A DNA stretch of 64,000 nt from Mycobacterium sp. BK086 (GCA_004362315.1 SNWL01000004.1:558001-622000); one strand, 5' to 3'. Numbered from the stretch's first letter, positions 9,484-18,931 are shown. Translations and numbers: made by a program. The notes: generated by a model not told the origin, from the sequence alone.

Positions 9484-10356
9484 ATGCTTCCGACCCCGCG
9501 ACCGGTACGACACCGCGCCGGGGTGCCCATCTACGAATACCCGACCGATCCGGCTACCCCGCCGGTGACCGTCTTGCGCCTACACCCGGACGGACCGCCC
9601 GAGAAATCCCGGCACATTCACGGCTTCCCGATCATGACGTACCTGCCGGACACCGCGTCGGTGTGCATCGTCGCGGCAGGCGAGACCATCGACCCCGCGA
9701 TCGGAGAAGACACGTCGCGCGGTATCGCGGTGTTCTTCGATCCCTCGGCGCTGGCTGACGGGACGCATTCGCCGTGGCCCGCCTGGCGTCGTCATCCACT
9801 GCTGTTCCCGTTCCTGCACGGACGGCCCGGCGGGGTGCTTCGGATCAGCCTCCCCGACAGTCGGAAAGCGTTCTGGGACAGCATGATCGAGTCGATGGAA
9901 GCCGAACTCACCGTTCGCCGAGACGGTTACCGGCCGGCGGTACTGGCTCAACTCACCCTGCTGCTGATCGACCTGGCCCGGATGACCGAAGACCTGGTTC
10001 ATGACCTGCGGCGATCCGGTGAACCGTTGATCGCCGATGTGTTCACCGTGATCGACCGGCAGCTCGGAAAGCCGATCTCCCTACGAGATGTCGCCCAGGA
10101 ACTGGGCTTGACCCCGGGGCACCTCACCACGGTCGTCCGCAGGCGTACGGGCCGCACCGTCGGCGAGTGGATCCTCGAGCGCCGCATGGCACAGGCACGG
10201 ATCCTGTTGCGCGACAACAGCCTCAGTGTCACAGAGGTCGCACACCGAGTCGGGATTTCCGACGCCGGCTACTTCGGCCGGGTGTTTCTCCGTGTTCACG
10301 GTCTGTCCCCGCGACAGTGGCGCGCTCTGGAGTCGACGGGACGCGGAGCTACTTGA
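9484..10356 (+). CDS. AraC-family transcriptional regulator
   Basis: A 290-aa regulator starting MLPTPRPVRH. The N-terminal ~180 residues resemble an AraC-type ligand-binding cupin (SRHIHGFPIMTYLPDTASVC). The C-terminal ~100 residues form the double HTH (ISLRDVAQELGLTPGHLTTV; SVTEVAHRVGISDAGYFGRV, then FLRVHGLSPRQWR). The start is chosen for the -10 element right in front of it. It may control the divergent methyltransferase-TetR pair, which is inferred from position only. Its 3' end overlaps the convergent small gene by 8 bp. Confidence 0.85.
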   Translation: MLPTPRPVRHRAGVPIYEYPTDPATPPVTVLRLHPDGPPEKSRHIHGFPIMTYLPDTASVCIVAAGETIDPAIGEDTSRGIAVFFDPSALADGTHSPWPAWRRHPLLFPFLHGRPGGVLRISLPDSRKAFWDSMIESMEAELTVRRDGYRPAVLAQLTLLLIDLARMTEDLVHDLRRSGEPLIADVFTVIDRQLGKPISLRDVAQELGLTPGHLTTVVRRRTGRTVGEWILERRMAQARILLRDNSLSVTEVAHRVGISDAGYFGRVFLRVHGLSPRQWRALESTGRGAT

Positions 10357-10552
10357 TCGACGGGGCGGTCGTGGTCACCGCCCCTGACACCATGGCCGGC
10401 GACGGCGGCGTCGGCGTCGGGAATTTCGACTCCTGACCGGAATCGGCCGTCGTGTGTGTGGTCACGGAGTTGCCCGTGCCGGTCGTCGCCGCGAATACGG
10501 CGAGCAGCGCAATCGACGCTCCGCCAATGGTGGCGGCGAGTATTTTTGTCAT
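10349..10552 (-). CDS. Small exported protein of unknown function
   Basis: A 67-aa protein. The N-terminal MTKILAATIGGASIALLAVF followed by AATTGTG is a plausible signal peptide or single anchor. The rest is Thr/Ser/Pro-rich and likely disordered. No family recognised. It stands 80 bp from the stop of the GGDEF-EAL gene upstream on the same strand. Confidence 0.55.
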   Translation of the reverse strand: MTKILAATIGGASIALLAVFAATTGTGNSVTTHTTADSGQESKFPTPTPPSPAMVSGAVTTTAPSIK

Positions 10553-10632
10553 GTCGGGACTGCCTTCTCCAAACGGGTAGTCGGTGGGCCCAACTCGACG
10601 CTACGTCAACAGAATTCGAATGTCCGCAAGCT

Positions 10633-12996
10633 TCAGGGGGTTAGGTCCAGACCCACAGGAGGCTGTGAGGGTGCGCTTTGCGACCGCTGCGCGAACTCGG
10701 CCACCAAGCCGGGGATCTCAGCTGCCGGGGCCGGCCTGCCGAAGTAGTAGCCCTGGCCGATATCGCAGCCGTGCTCACGCAACCATGTCGCGGTCTCAGC
10801 GTCTTCCACGCCCTCGGCAACCACCGTGATCCCGAGATTGTGGTTCAGATCGATCACCGCGCTGACCACCGCGGCGGCCCTTTCGTCGGTGGCGACCGAG
10901 GCGATGAAATGGCGATCGAACTTGACCTCGTCGATCGGCAGGTCACGCAGATAGCTCAATGCTGAATAGCCACTACCGAAGTCGTCGATCGCGATCTGGA
11001 TTCCGTCATCCCGCAGCTGCTGGAGCACTCCGGTCACCCGGCCGACCTCGTCGAGGACGAGGTCCTCGGTGATCTCGATGGTCAGCAGCCGGGTCGGGAG
11101 GTTCCGTTCCTGCAGGAAGCCGCCCACCGCCTCGGGTAGCCGCACATCGCGGAGCAGAGGCGCGAACAGGTTCACCGCGACGGGAACGTCCAGTCCCATC
11201 GCCACCCATCGCGCTGCGTCGTCGAGCACCTTGTTGAACACCAGATCCGTCACCGGGCGCATCAAGCCGTGCCGCAGGATCAGCGGCAGGAATGCCGCTG
11301 GCCGAAGCACTTTCAGTCGCGGGTGCGGCCACCGCAACAGCGCTTCCACTCCCACGACACGGCCGGTGCGCAAGTCCAGCTTGGGCTGGTAGGCCATCTC
11401 GAGGCCACCGCGGTCGATGGTGCGTCGTAGTTCGCCGAGCAGCCGAACTTGCGCCGCGCCGCTTCCGACGGAACGATTCTCGCCGGTGTTCGTCACTTCC
11501 TCGACGCCCGGATCGAGCAGCGTCATCTCGGAGCTGAAGGTGTGCACCGTCGCATTGCGCGATCGCTTGGCGAAGTACATCGCGATATCGGCCCGCTTCA
11601 CCAATTCCTCTGGCTCGAGCTCTGTTTCGGCCAGCATTGTGACGGCCATCCCGGCGCTCGGCCGCACAAGGACTTCGTGACCGTCGACGATGAAGGGCAT
11701 GTCGAACGATGCGATGACCCGCTCGCACACCAGGTGCGCCTCGTCGGCGGTGCTCTCGAGGAGGAGTGCGAACTCATCGCCGCCAAGGCGTGCGACGGTA
11801 TCGCCCGGCCGCACGCACTCGGCAATGCGCTCGCCCACGCGAATCAAAAGGCTATCCGCAGCAGGATGTCCCATAGTGTCGTTGATCAGCTTGAAATCGT
11901 CGAGGTCCAGTGACACGACGGCCACCACGCGGCCGTCGCGGCGGCGCAGCGCGATCGCGTGTGCCAGCCGGTCTTGAAACAACGTGCGGTTGGCCAGCCC
12001 GGTCAACGGGTCGCGCAATGCCTGATCGGCTGCGGCCGTTAGCAATCGGCGATTCTCCCAGCCGGAGAGCACCTGCCGGATGCACAGGAACGCCATCAAC
12101 ACGGGAACCCCGACCCGCAGGACACCTGTCATCACGATCGCCGGGCCGAGAGTGCCGGCGATCAGCAGCGGTATGTAGGGCAACCACAGTGCGGTCGAAG
12201 ATTGTGCCGGGTTCGTCCGCGGCAGAGGCGGTCTGGGGTGTCTGCTCAGCAGCGCGGCCGCTCCGAAGCACGACATTCCGAGTACCCAGCCAATACTCGT
12301 GAGGTGGCCGGGGTGATAGCGGTTTCCCGCCTGAAGCAGCGCGAAGGCGACCCCGGAGAACGCCATGAGCGTGACGGCACCGAGAAAGAGCCATGCCACC
12401 ATGCTGTTTCCGGGACCAGACCGGGCGACGCACACCACGGCGGCCACGAACATGAACAGGAGGAACAGCGGGTAGAGCATCGCGCGCCCTTGGATGACGC
12501 TGTCGACCCCTGTGGCCTCGTATACGTTGCCCAGCACCACGACCCACAACACCACGAACAGCGACATCGCGACGATGAGCGCATCGAAAAGAACGCGGGT
12601 GCGAGAACCGTGCGTCGGTTCGGCCGGAAAACGCAGGAATGCAACGCACATCAGCACAACGAAAATCAAGTACAGGAAGTCCGACGGCGACGGGAACAAC
12701 GAGCGGTGCAGGACGAGGGAGTACAGCGCCCTGGTCAGCTCCCCCAGTACCCAGGCATAGAGCGCGATCGCCATGATGGTCCAGGCGCTGCGGTTGCGTC
12801 CCTGCGCGGCGCGCGCCGCAATGGTCGAACACACGGCTGCATACAGACCGAACGCGGCGAACGCCAAGGCGTCGACGACGAGGACGGTGCCGTCGCCACC
12901 CCAGTTGAAAGCGAACCCGAGGGCGAGAAGTACACAGCTGATCACCGAGGACAGAATCGGCAAAGCCGATTGCAGCATGGCCCTGCGATCGTCCAC
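10633..12996 (-). CDS. Membrane GGDEF-EAL protein (diguanylate cyclase / c-di-GMP phosphodiesterase)
   Basis: A 787-aa protein. Residues 1-310 contain about eight to nine hydrophobic helices, a membrane sensor region. Residues about 325-490 form a GGDEF domain with the intact RLGGDEFALLLE motif at about 403-414. Residues about 515-770 form an EAL domain with VGVEALLRW at about 549, AVNLFAP, EITEDLV, DDFGSGYSALSYL and VVAEGVE all present, so both activities could be retained. Topology and domain order resemble the bifunctional c-di-GMP enzyme of mycobacteria (MSDGC-1/DcpA class), though those carry GAF rather than this multi-helix sensor. Confidence 0.9.
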   Translation of the reverse strand: MDDRRAMLQSALPILSSVISCVLLALGFAFNWGGDGTVLVVDALAFAAFGLYAAVCSTIAARAAQGRNRSAWTIMAIALYAWVLGELTRALYSLVLHRSLFPSPSDFLYLIFVVLMCVAFLRFPAEPTHGSRTRVLFDALIVAMSLFVVLWVVVLGNVYEATGVDSVIQGRAMLYPLFLLFMFVAAVVCVARSGPGNSMVAWLFLGAVTLMAFSGVAFALLQAGNRYHPGHLTSIGWVLGMSCFGAAALLSRHPRPPLPRTNPAQSSTALWLPYIPLLIAGTLGPAIVMTGVLRVGVPVLMAFLCIRQVLSGWENRRLLTAAADQALRDPLTGLANRTLFQDRLAHAIALRRRDGRVVAVVSLDLDDFKLINDTMGHPAADSLLIRVGERIAECVRPGDTVARLGGDEFALLLESTADEAHLVCERVIASFDMPFIVDGHEVLVRPSAGMAVTMLAETELEPEELVKRADIAMYFAKRSRNATVHTFSSEMTLLDPGVEEVTNTGENRSVGSGAAQVRLLGELRRTIDRGGLEMAYQPKLDLRTGRVVGVEALLRWPHPRLKVLRPAAFLPLILRHGLMRPVTDLVFNKVLDDAARWVAMGLDVPVAVNLFAPLLRDVRLPEAVGGFLQERNLPTRLLTIEITEDLVLDEVGRVTGVLQQLRDDGIQIAIDDFGSGYSALSYLRDLPIDEVKFDRHFIASVATDERAAAVVSAVIDLNHNLGITVVAEGVEDAETATWLREHGCDIGQGYYFGRPAPAAEIPGLVAEFAQRSQSAPSQPPVGLDLTP

Positions 12997-13037
12997 TTAC
13001 ATCACCACCCCGGTGGCGATGCTAGCGAAGCGAGCCG

Positions 13038-14027
13038 TCAGAACAGCGCGAACTGCTGCCCCTGGTCGACCGAAGGTGCGAACTCGTCGATCCCGGTGCC
13101 GTTGGCCACCGACGCGATCGAGTCCATGAACTGCCGGTCGGACACCACCGGGACACCGAGCTCCCGCGCGAGATAGCCCTTGCCCTGCTCGGGTGTGCGC
13201 TCATTGCAGATCACCAATGACGTCTGCGGGTCCACAGCGTCGGAGTAGGCCAGCCCGGCATGGAGGATGCGTTCGACGAGTTCCTCGTGCGTGCGGTTCA
13301 CCTCGGCCGACAGTGCGACGCGCATGCCCTGGACCAGCGGACCGCCCCGCCGGTACGGCCCAGGATTCATGTACGGACACGGCATCCGGGAGGCGAGCAT
13401 CTTCAGCGGCCGCAGCTCGTCGTGGGTCACCCGGCCGTTGGGCCAGCGGCGACGGGTTGCCGGGCGCACAGGCAGCCACACTTCGTGTTCGCGGGCCCGC
13501 TGCAGAGCCGGGGCGAGGACCCTGGACAACACCAGAGCGTCGTCGAATGCGTCGTGGGCGCGGGTTTGGGGCACCGCCCAATGCCGGGCCAGTGTTTCCA
13601 GCCGCAGGTTCTCCAGCCCGAGGTCAAGGCGGCGGGCCAGCTCGACGGTGCACATCACGGTGTCGACCGGCAGCGCGGTTTCGGCCAGCTCGGCCTCACT
13701 GGCCAGGAACGCATAATCGAAGGCCACGTTGTGCGCGACCAGGGTGCGCCCGTGCAGCAGGTCGATGACGTCGGGCGCGATGTCGGCGAACGTTGGCTGG
13801 TCTTCCAGCATCTCGGCGGTCAGGCCGTGGATGTGGGTGGGACCGGGATCGACGCCGGGGTTGAGCAAGCTCACAACGGAATGTTCGACCCGGCCCTCAG
13901 GGTCCAGCGCCAGAGCCGCCAGGCTGATGATCCGGGCGTGGCCAGGGCGAAAACCCGAGGTCTCGACGTCGACGACGACCCAGCCGTCGCCCGGCTCGCA
14001 GGCAGGTCGACCCCAGGTGTGGCTCAC
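13038..14027 (-). CDS. dnaQ: DnaQ-like 3'-5' exonuclease with BRCT domain
   Basis: A 329-aa protein. The N-terminal exonuclease domain shows ExoI WVVVDVETSG (Asp, Glu), ExoII TLVAHNVAFDYAFL and ExoIII HDAFDDALVLSRVL, the DEDD pattern. The C-terminal ~90 residues have a BRCT-like segment (GMRVALSAEVNRTHEELVER; TSLVICNERTPEQGKGYLA). The GTG at 14027 gives the length I recall for Rv3711c. Longer upstream extensions run back through murT in antisense and are not credible. Whether it is the replicative proofreader is unclear, because mycobacterial DnaE1 proofreads by its PHP domain. Confidence 0.88.
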   Translation of the reverse strand: MSHTWGRPACEPGDGWVVVDVETSGFRPGHARIISLAALALDPEGRVEHSVVSLLNPGVDPGPTHIHGLTAEMLEDQPTFADIAPDVIDLLHGRTLVAHNVAFDYAFLASEAELAETALPVDTVMCTVELARRLDLGLENLRLETLARHWAVPQTRAHDAFDDALVLSRVLAPALQRAREHEVWLPVRPATRRRWPNGRVTHDELRPLKMLASRMPCPYMNPGPYRRGGPLVQGMRVALSAEVNRTHEELVERILHAGLAYSDAVDPQTSLVICNERTPEQGKGYLARELGVPVVSDRQFMDSIASVANGTGIDEFAPSVDQGQQFALF

Positions 14028-14117
14028 ACAGTCAGGATGGCACGCAGGTCCGACAGTGCCCGGGACATCGATTCCGTGTCGGCCAGGTGGGTCTGGTCCG
14101 CATAAACTTGCGTCCCA

Positions 14118-15362
14118 ATGCCGAAGCCGACGATGACACTGCGGGGCCGCGCTGCGCTGGCCGCTGGTTCGGCCGCGCGCTGGGCCTCCCGGGCGACCGG
14201 CCGCGGTGCCGGCGCCATGATCGGCGGTCTGGTCGCGATGACACTGGATCGCTCGATCCTGGGCCAGCTCGGCACCGGCCGTCGCACCGTCGTCGTGACA
14301 GGCACCAACGGCAAGTCGACGACCACCCGGATGACCGCCGCCGCACTCGGCACTCTGGGGCCTGTCGCCACCAACGCCGAGGGCGCCAACATGGACGCCG
14401 GTCTGGTGGCCGCGCTCGCCGGATCCCGCGACGCGTCGCTGGCCGCCCTCGAGGTCGACGAGATGCACGTCCCGCACGTCGCGGACGCGGTCAGCCCGGA
14501 GGTGATCGTGCTCCTGAATCTCTCGCGCGATCAGCTCGACCGGGTGGGCGAGATCAATCACATCGAGCGCACGTTGCGGGCGGGACTCGCGCGTCATCCG
14601 GGGGCGATCGTCGTGGCCAACTGCGACGACGTGCTGATGACCTCGGCGGCCTACGACTCCCCTCGCGTCGTATGGGTGGCCGCCGGGGGTGGCTGGGCCA
14701 ACGATTCGGTCAGCTGCCCGCGCAGTGGCGAGATCATCGTTCGCGACCAATCGCACTGGTACTCAACGGGTACGGACTTCAAACGACCGAGCCCTCAGTG
14801 GTGGTACGACGACGCGAAGATCTACGGTCCGAACGGACTCGAGCTTCCGATGCGCCTGTCACTGCCGGGAAAGGTCAACCGGGGCAACGCGACTCAGGCG
14901 GTGGCTGCCGCGGTGGCACTGGGGGCCGACCCCGTGGCCGCGGTGGCCGCTGTGTCCGCGGTGGACGAGGTCGCCGGCCGCTACCAGACCGTGCCGATGG
15001 GCGAGCACACCGCGCGCATCCTGCTGGCCAAGAACCCGGCCGGCTGGCAGGAGGCGTTGTCGATGGTCGACACCACCGCCGAGGGCGTTGTGATCTCCGT
15101 CAACGGCCAGGTGCCCGACGGTGAGGACCTGTCCTGGTTGTGGGACGTCAACTTCGAGCACTTCGAAGGCGTGCCCGTGGTGGCGGCCGGTGAGCGCGGA
15201 ACCGACCTGGCAGTGCGCCTGGGGTATGCCGGTGTCCCACATACATTGGTGCACAACACCATTGATGCGATCGCCTCGTGCCCGAAGGGGCACGTCGAGG
15301 TCGTGGCGAACTACACGGCATTCCTCTCGTTGACCCGCACCCTGGGGAGGATGGGTGGCTGA
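14118..15362 (+). CDS. murT: MurT: Mur-ligase-like subunit of the lipid II isoglutaminyl synthase
   Basis: A 414-aa Mur-ligase family protein. It has the P-loop VVVTGTNGKSTTTRMTAAAL and the middle-domain block NLSRDQLDRVGEINHIERTL, and a C-terminal DUF1727-type domain. With GatD it amidates the D-Glu of the peptidoglycan stem. The Cys4 zinc ribbon known from the staphylococcal protein seems degenerate: only SVSCPRSGEI keeps a Cys in that region. gatD begins inside its last codons, so the two are translationally coupled. The divergent dnaQ start lies 90 bp away. Confidence 0.93.
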   Translation: MPKPTMTLRGRAALAAGSAARWASRATGRGAGAMIGGLVAMTLDRSILGQLGTGRRTVVVTGTNGKSTTTRMTAAALGTLGPVATNAEGANMDAGLVAALAGSRDASLAALEVDEMHVPHVADAVSPEVIVLLNLSRDQLDRVGEINHIERTLRAGLARHPGAIVVANCDDVLMTSAAYDSPRVVWVAAGGGWANDSVSCPRSGEIIVRDQSHWYSTGTDFKRPSPQWWYDDAKIYGPNGLELPMRLSLPGKVNRGNATQAVAAAVALGADPVAAVAAVSAVDEVAGRYQTVPMGEHTARILLAKNPAGWQEALSMVDTTAEGVVISVNGQVPDGEDLSWLWDVNFEHFEGVPVVAAGERGTDLAVRLGYAGVPHTLVHNTIDAIASCPKGHVEVVANYTAFLSLTRTLGRMGG

Positions 15363-16068
15363 GAAGGTTCAGATCGGGCTGGTGCTGCCCGACGTCATGG
15401 GCACCTACGGCGACGGCGGTAATGCCGTCGTCCTGCGACAGCGGTTGCGGCTGCGCGGGTTTGAGGCCGAGATCGTCGAGATCACGCTGGCCGACCCGGT
15501 GCCCGACTCACTGGACCTGTACACCCTTGGCGGCGCCGAGGACTACGCGCAGCGGCTGGCCACCAAACATCTTCTGACACATCAGGGTTTGCAGCGGGCC
15601 GCCGCCCGCGGCGCTCCGGTGCTGGCGATCTGCGCGGCCATCCAGGTGCTCGGCCACTGGTATGAGACATCGGCCGGCGAGCGGGTCGAGGGCGTGGGCC
15701 TGCTCGACGTGACCACGTCGCCGCAGGCCAGCCGCACGATCGGCGAGGTGGTGTCCACGCCGTTGCTCGATGGTATTTCCTCGCCGCTGACCGGCTTTGA
15801 AAACCACCGAGGCGGCACGGTTTTGGGTCCGGACGCACGCCCGCTGGCGGCGGTGGTCAAGGGCGCCGGTAACCGCGCAGGCGACGGCTACGACGGCGCG
15901 GTGCAGGGCAGCGTCGTGGCGACCTATCTGCACGGGCCGTGCCTGGCACGCAATCCGGAGCTGGCCGACCTGCTGCTGTCACGGGTCGTCGGCCCGCTGG
16001 AGCCGCTGGACCTGACCGAGGTCGAGCAGCTGCGCCGTGAACGACTGGCCGCTCCCCGCCGCGCCTAA
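15355..16068 (+). CDS. gatD: GatD: glutamine amidotransferase subunit of the lipid II isoglutaminyl synthase
   Basis: A 237-aa CobB/CobQ-like class I glutamine amidotransferase. The nucleophile Cys is in PVLAICAAIQVLGHWY, and the catalytic His is probably in VVATYLHGPCLARNPELADL. It supplies ammonia to MurT. The GTG at 15355 overlaps murT by 8 bp. The order dnaQ(-) murT gatD is the conserved mycobacterial arrangement. The next gene is convergent, and a 53-bp repeat begins 10 bp after the stop. Confidence 0.92.
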   Translation: MAEKVQIGLVLPDVMGTYGDGGNAVVLRQRLRLRGFEAEIVEITLADPVPDSLDLYTLGGAEDYAQRLATKHLLTHQGLQRAAARGAPVLAICAAIQVLGHWYETSAGERVEGVGLLDVTTSPQASRTIGEVVSTPLLDGISSPLTGFENHRGGTVLGPDARPLAAVVKGAGNRAGDGYDGAVQGSVVATYLHGPCLARNPELADLLLSRVVGPLEPLDLTEVEQLRRERLAAPRRA

Positions 16069-16077
16069 CTTGCGCCC

Positions 16078-16130
16078 AAACCAACATTACGCAGCGAAAG
16101 TGCGAGTAGATCGCCGCATTTCGTCGATCT
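16078..16130. repeat. 53-bp repeat, copy 1 (inverted relative to copy 2)
   Basis: This segment spans the stop codon and last ~14 codons of the DUF559 gene. Aligned without gaps to the reverse complement of 17005-17057 it matches at 44 of 53 positions. The shared skeleton reads AAACC-ACATT-CGCAG-GAAAGT-CGAGTA-ATC-C-GCATTTCGTCG. Confidence 0.8.
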
Positions 16131-16968
16131 CGGCGCCACCGCGACGGCGGTACGCCTCCTTGACCCGCCACAGCACCTCGGCCGGTCGGTCTTCGGCGAT
16201 GACGCGGATCACCTCCCAACCCAGGCGTTCCACCGCGGGCAGGCGCCGAATATCTCTGACGTACTGGCGTCGATCGCTACGGTGTTGATCGCCGTCATAC
16301 TCAATCGCGAGCTGGATATCGCGGTAGCCCATGTCCAGGTAGGCGATTGGCACGCCGCCATCGAGGACAGGTATCTGAGTCTCCGGCGCGGGAAGTCCGC
16401 CGTCTATCAACAGGAGCCGCAACCAACTCTCCTTCGGCGATTCCGAACCCGCGTCGATCAGCGGCAGCAGGTCGCGGAGCTGCCGAACACCGCGGACAGG
16501 CCCATACTTGTGCATCAGCATCTCAACGCGTTCGGGAGCGAATGGTGCTGCTCGCATCAACGCATCCAGACGAGCCAGCGCGGCTGCGCGTTTGAGGTAC
16601 CGACCCATGTCGAAGGCCGTTCGCGACGGCGTCGTCACCGGCAGGTCCTCGACGATGACGACTTCATCGGCAGAGTGCCGATCCATTCGGGGTGACAAAC
16701 CCGGCTGCCGCCGTCGTTCATCGACCAGCACTTCGATCGGTTCGTCGTCGTCAACCCATTGCGCACCGTGCAGCGCCGACGCCGCCACCCCGGCGATGAC
16801 ACCAATTCGGTTGGTGGTCAGCCACGCACCGATCGCGCGATCACCCAACGACGGCGTCGCGTACTTGGGGATGTAGACGCCCCGGTACATCCGCCGATAC
16901 CAGCGCTGAAGGTCATGGCGCGACAGCCCGTCGCCGAGCGCTTCCCTGCCCAGAAATACTTCAGTCAT
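16087..16968 (-). CDS. DUF559 (restriction-endonuclease-like) protein with AbiEi-like N-terminus
   Basis: A 293-aa protein. The N-terminal ~90 residues (LSRHDLQRWYRRMYRGVYIP, then ATPSLGDRAIGAWL) resemble the winged-helix start of AbiEi-type antitoxins. The C-terminal part carries the DUF559/VSR-like block (ESWLRLLLIDGGLPAPETQI; YLDMGYRDIQLAIEYDGDQH; LGWEVIRVIAEDR), a predicted nuclease fold. No AbiEii partner is adjacent. The position between gatD and recR matches Rv3714c. The gene is bracketed by inverted 53-bp repeats, one forming its own 3' end. Confidence 0.8.
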   Translation of the reverse strand: MTEVFLGREALGDGLSRHDLQRWYRRMYRGVYIPKYATPSLGDRAIGAWLTTNRIGVIAGVAASALHGAQWVDDDEPIEVLVDERRRQPGLSPRMDRHSADEVVIVEDLPVTTPSRTAFDMGRYLKRAAALARLDALMRAAPFAPERVEMLMHKYGPVRGVRQLRDLLPLIDAGSESPKESWLRLLLIDGGLPAPETQIPVLDGGVPIAYLDMGYRDIQLAIEYDGDQHRSDRRQYVRDIRRLPAVERLGWEVIRVIAEDRPAEVLWRVKEAYRRRGGAEIDEMRRSTRTFAA

Positions 16969-17004
16969 GTCGGCATCGTCGTTGCGGGGTCTGACAGGTT
17001 GCCG

Positions 17005-17057
17005 AAACCGACGAAATGCAGGGATTTACTCGAACTTTCCCTGCGAAATGTCGGTTT
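17005..17057. repeat. 53-bp repeat, copy 2, itself an imperfect palindrome
   Basis: AACCGACGAAATGCAGGGA at the left and TCCCTGCGAAATGTCGGTT at the right are inverted copies except for the central GAAAT/ATTTC block. It lies 37 bp upstream of the DUF559 start and 13 bp from the recR stop. See copy 1 at 16078-16130. Confidence 0.8.
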
Positions 17058-17069
17058 GGCGGAGAGGGC

Positions 17070-17681
17070 TCACACCATTTGGCGGCGGCCGGACAGGGCG
17101 CGGCCCAACGTCAGCTCGTCGGCGAACTCCAGGTCACCGCCCATCGGCAGACCCGACGCGATCCGCGACACGGTGAGCCCGGGAATGTCGCGCAGGATCC
17201 GCACCAGGTAGGTGGCGGTCGCCTCCCCTTCGGTGTTGGGGTCGGTCGCGATGATCACCTCGGTGATGTCCACACCGTCGACGCGTTCACCAATTCTGTT
17301 GAGCAGCTGACGAATTCGAAGTTGATCCGGTCCGATTCCGGACAGCGGATCCAGCGCACCGCCCAGCACGTGATAGCGCCCGCGGAATTCGCGGGTCCGT
17401 TCGACGGCCTGCACGTCCTTGGGCTCCTCGACCACGCACACCTGCGTGCCGTCGCGGCGGGCGTCGCTGCAGATGCGGCAGCGCTCGGCGTCGGACACGT
17501 TGCCGCACACCTCGCAGAACTGCACCCCGTCGCGAACCCTGCCCAGCGCCGCGGTCAGCCGGTCGATATCCGGCGGCTCCACCGACAGCAGATGGAACGC
17601 TATCCGCTGCGCGCTCTTGGGACCGACACCCGGCAGCTTGCCGAGCTCGTCGATCAAATCCTGGACGGGACCCTCAAACAA
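17070..17681 (-). CDS. recR: Recombination protein RecR
   Basis: A 203-aa RecR. The N-terminal helix-hairpin-helix is [20 protein letters not shown], followed by the Cys4 zinc finger ([18 protein letters not shown], with four Cys) and the Toprim domain ([39 protein letters not shown]). It acts with RecF/RecO in gap repair. The start is 5 bp from the stop of the YbaB gene, so the two form one operon, a very common bacterial pairing. Confidence 0.97.
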   Translation of the reverse strand: MFEGPVQDLIDELGKLPGVGPKSAQRIAFHLLSVEPPDIDRLTAALGRVRDGVQFCEVCGNVSDAERCRICSDARRDGTQVCVVEEPKDVQAVERTREFRGRYHVLGGALDPLSGIGPDQLRIRQLLNRIGERVDGVDITEVIIATDPNTEGEATATYLVRILRDIPGLTVSRIASGLPMGGDLEFADELTLGRALSGRRQMV

Positions 17682-17686
17682 CTAAG

Positions 17687-18070
17687 TCAGGCCTCCGGCA
17701 GACCGGGGGCAGCCCCGCCGGCCAGCGGGCCGAGATGTGTCTGCGCCAGGATCGCGAACTGCCGGGCCGCGTCGGCGATCGCGCCGACGATCAAGTCCTG
17801 CAGGGTCTCGACGTCGGCGGGGTCGACGACCTTCGGGTCGATCCGGACGCCGGACACCTCGCCGCTGCCCTTCATGGTCACCTGCACCAGTCCGCCGCCG
17901 GCCTGTCCGTGTACCTCGGAGGCGGCCAGCGCGGCCTGAGCTTCCATCAGCTTCTGCTGCATTTCCTGCGCTTGCTGGAGCGCGGCCTGCAGACCCGGCA
18001 TCAACTGGTCGCGCATCTCCTCGGCCCGTTCGCGAAAACCCTCGAGGTTGGGCAGCTCACCGGGTTGCAT
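17687..18070 (-). CDS. YbaB/EbfC-family nucleoid-associated protein
   Basis: A 127-aa DNA-binding protein. The central helix [20 protein letters not shown] and the strand [20 protein letters not shown] are the family core, with extra residues at both ends typical of mycobacteria. It sits directly upstream of recR, and the divergent amidase gene starts 90 bp away, leaving room for two promoters. Confidence 0.92.
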   Translation of the reverse strand: MQPGELPNLEGFRERAEEMRDQLMPGLQAALQQAQEMQQKLMEAQAALAASEVHGQAGGGLVQVTMKGSGEVSGVRIDPKVVDPADVETLQDLIVGAIADAARQFAILAQTHLGPLAGGAAPGLPEA

Positions 18071-18160
18071 GACGGTCTCCTTGCGTCTCGGTCTCGACTT
18101 GGTTGCGCCTGCGAATTTCGGCGGTCAGTGACTTCAAGCCTAGACGGCAAAAGAGTTACG

Positions 18161-18931
18161 GTGACGCGCGTGCTTATGTCCGCCCGCATGCGTGTCGTGG
18201 CCGCGCCGTGCGCCGCCGTGTTGGTGGTCGCGTCATCGCTGACCACCCCGCTGAGCCACGCCGCACCCAATATCGCCGGAATGATCGTCTTCCTCGACCC
18301 CGGCCACAACGGTGCCAACGACGCGTCGCTGACCAAGCAGGTCCCGACCGGCCGCGGCGGCACCAAGGACTGCCAGACATCGGGCACCGCCACCAACGAC
18401 GGCTTCACCGAGCACACCTTCAACTGGGACACGGTGCTGCTGATCCGCCAGATGCTGACCCAGCTCGGGGTGCGCACGGCGATGTCCCGCGGTAACGACA
18501 ACCAGGTCGCCGCCTGCGTCGATGAGCGCGCGGCGATGGCCAACGCCCTGGCGCCCAACGCGGTCGTGTCGATCCACGCCGACGGCGGACCGGCCACCGG
18601 CCGCGGCTTCCACGTGAACTACTCCAACCCGCCGCTGAACCAGGCCCAGGCCGGGCCGTCGGTGCAGCTGGCCAGGATCATGCGCGACCAGATGGTCGCC
18701 TCCGGGCTGCCGGCCGCCAACTACATCGGCTCCGACGGGCTCTACGGCCGCGCCGACCTCACCGGGCTCAACCTCGCGCAGTACCCGTCGGTGCTGGTCG
18801 AATGCGGCAACATGAAGAACCCGGCCGACTCGGCACTGATGGAAAGCCCGGAGGGCCGTCAGAAGATCGCGGCCGCCGTGGTGCAGGGCATCGCGGCGTT
18901 CCTGGCCACCCAGCCGCCGCGCACCAGCTGA
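18161..18931 (+). CDS. Exported N-acetylmuramoyl-L-alanine amidase (Amidase_3, Rv3717-like)
   Basis: A 256-aa zinc amidase that cleaves the amide between muramic acid and stem peptide. A signal peptide (VVAAPCAAVLVVASSLTTPL, SHAAP cleavage region) is followed by the Amidase_3 fold: IVFLDPGHNG (first His), the Glu in FTEHTFNWDT, VVSIHADGG (His) and VLVECGNMKN (catalytic Glu). GTG 18161 is used; ATG 18176 or ATG 18188 are also possible and would shorten only the pre-signal region. No cell-wall-binding domain is present, as in Rv3717. Confidence 0.9.
   Translation: MTRVLMSARMRVVAAPCAAVLVVASSLTTPLSHAAPNIAGMIVFLDPGHNGANDASLTKQVPTGRGGTKDCQTSGTATNDGFTEHTFNWDTVLLIRQMLTQLGVRTAMSRGNDNQVAACVDERAAMANALAPNAVVSIHADGGPATGRGFHVNYSNPPLNQAQAGPSVQLARIMRDQMVASGLPAANYIGSDGLYGRADLTGLNLAQYPSVLVECGNMKNPADSALMESPEGRQKIAAAVVQGIAAFLATQPPRTS

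Noticed and set aside
14028..14756. N-terminal extension of the DnaQ-like protein
   Set aside because: It would run antisense through murT. The GTG at 14027 directly precedes the exonuclease domain and gives the family's usual length.
16087..16968. AbiE-type toxin-antitoxin system
   Set aside because: Only an AbiEi-like N-terminus is present, fused to DUF559, with no nucleotidyltransferase (AbiEii) gene nearby.
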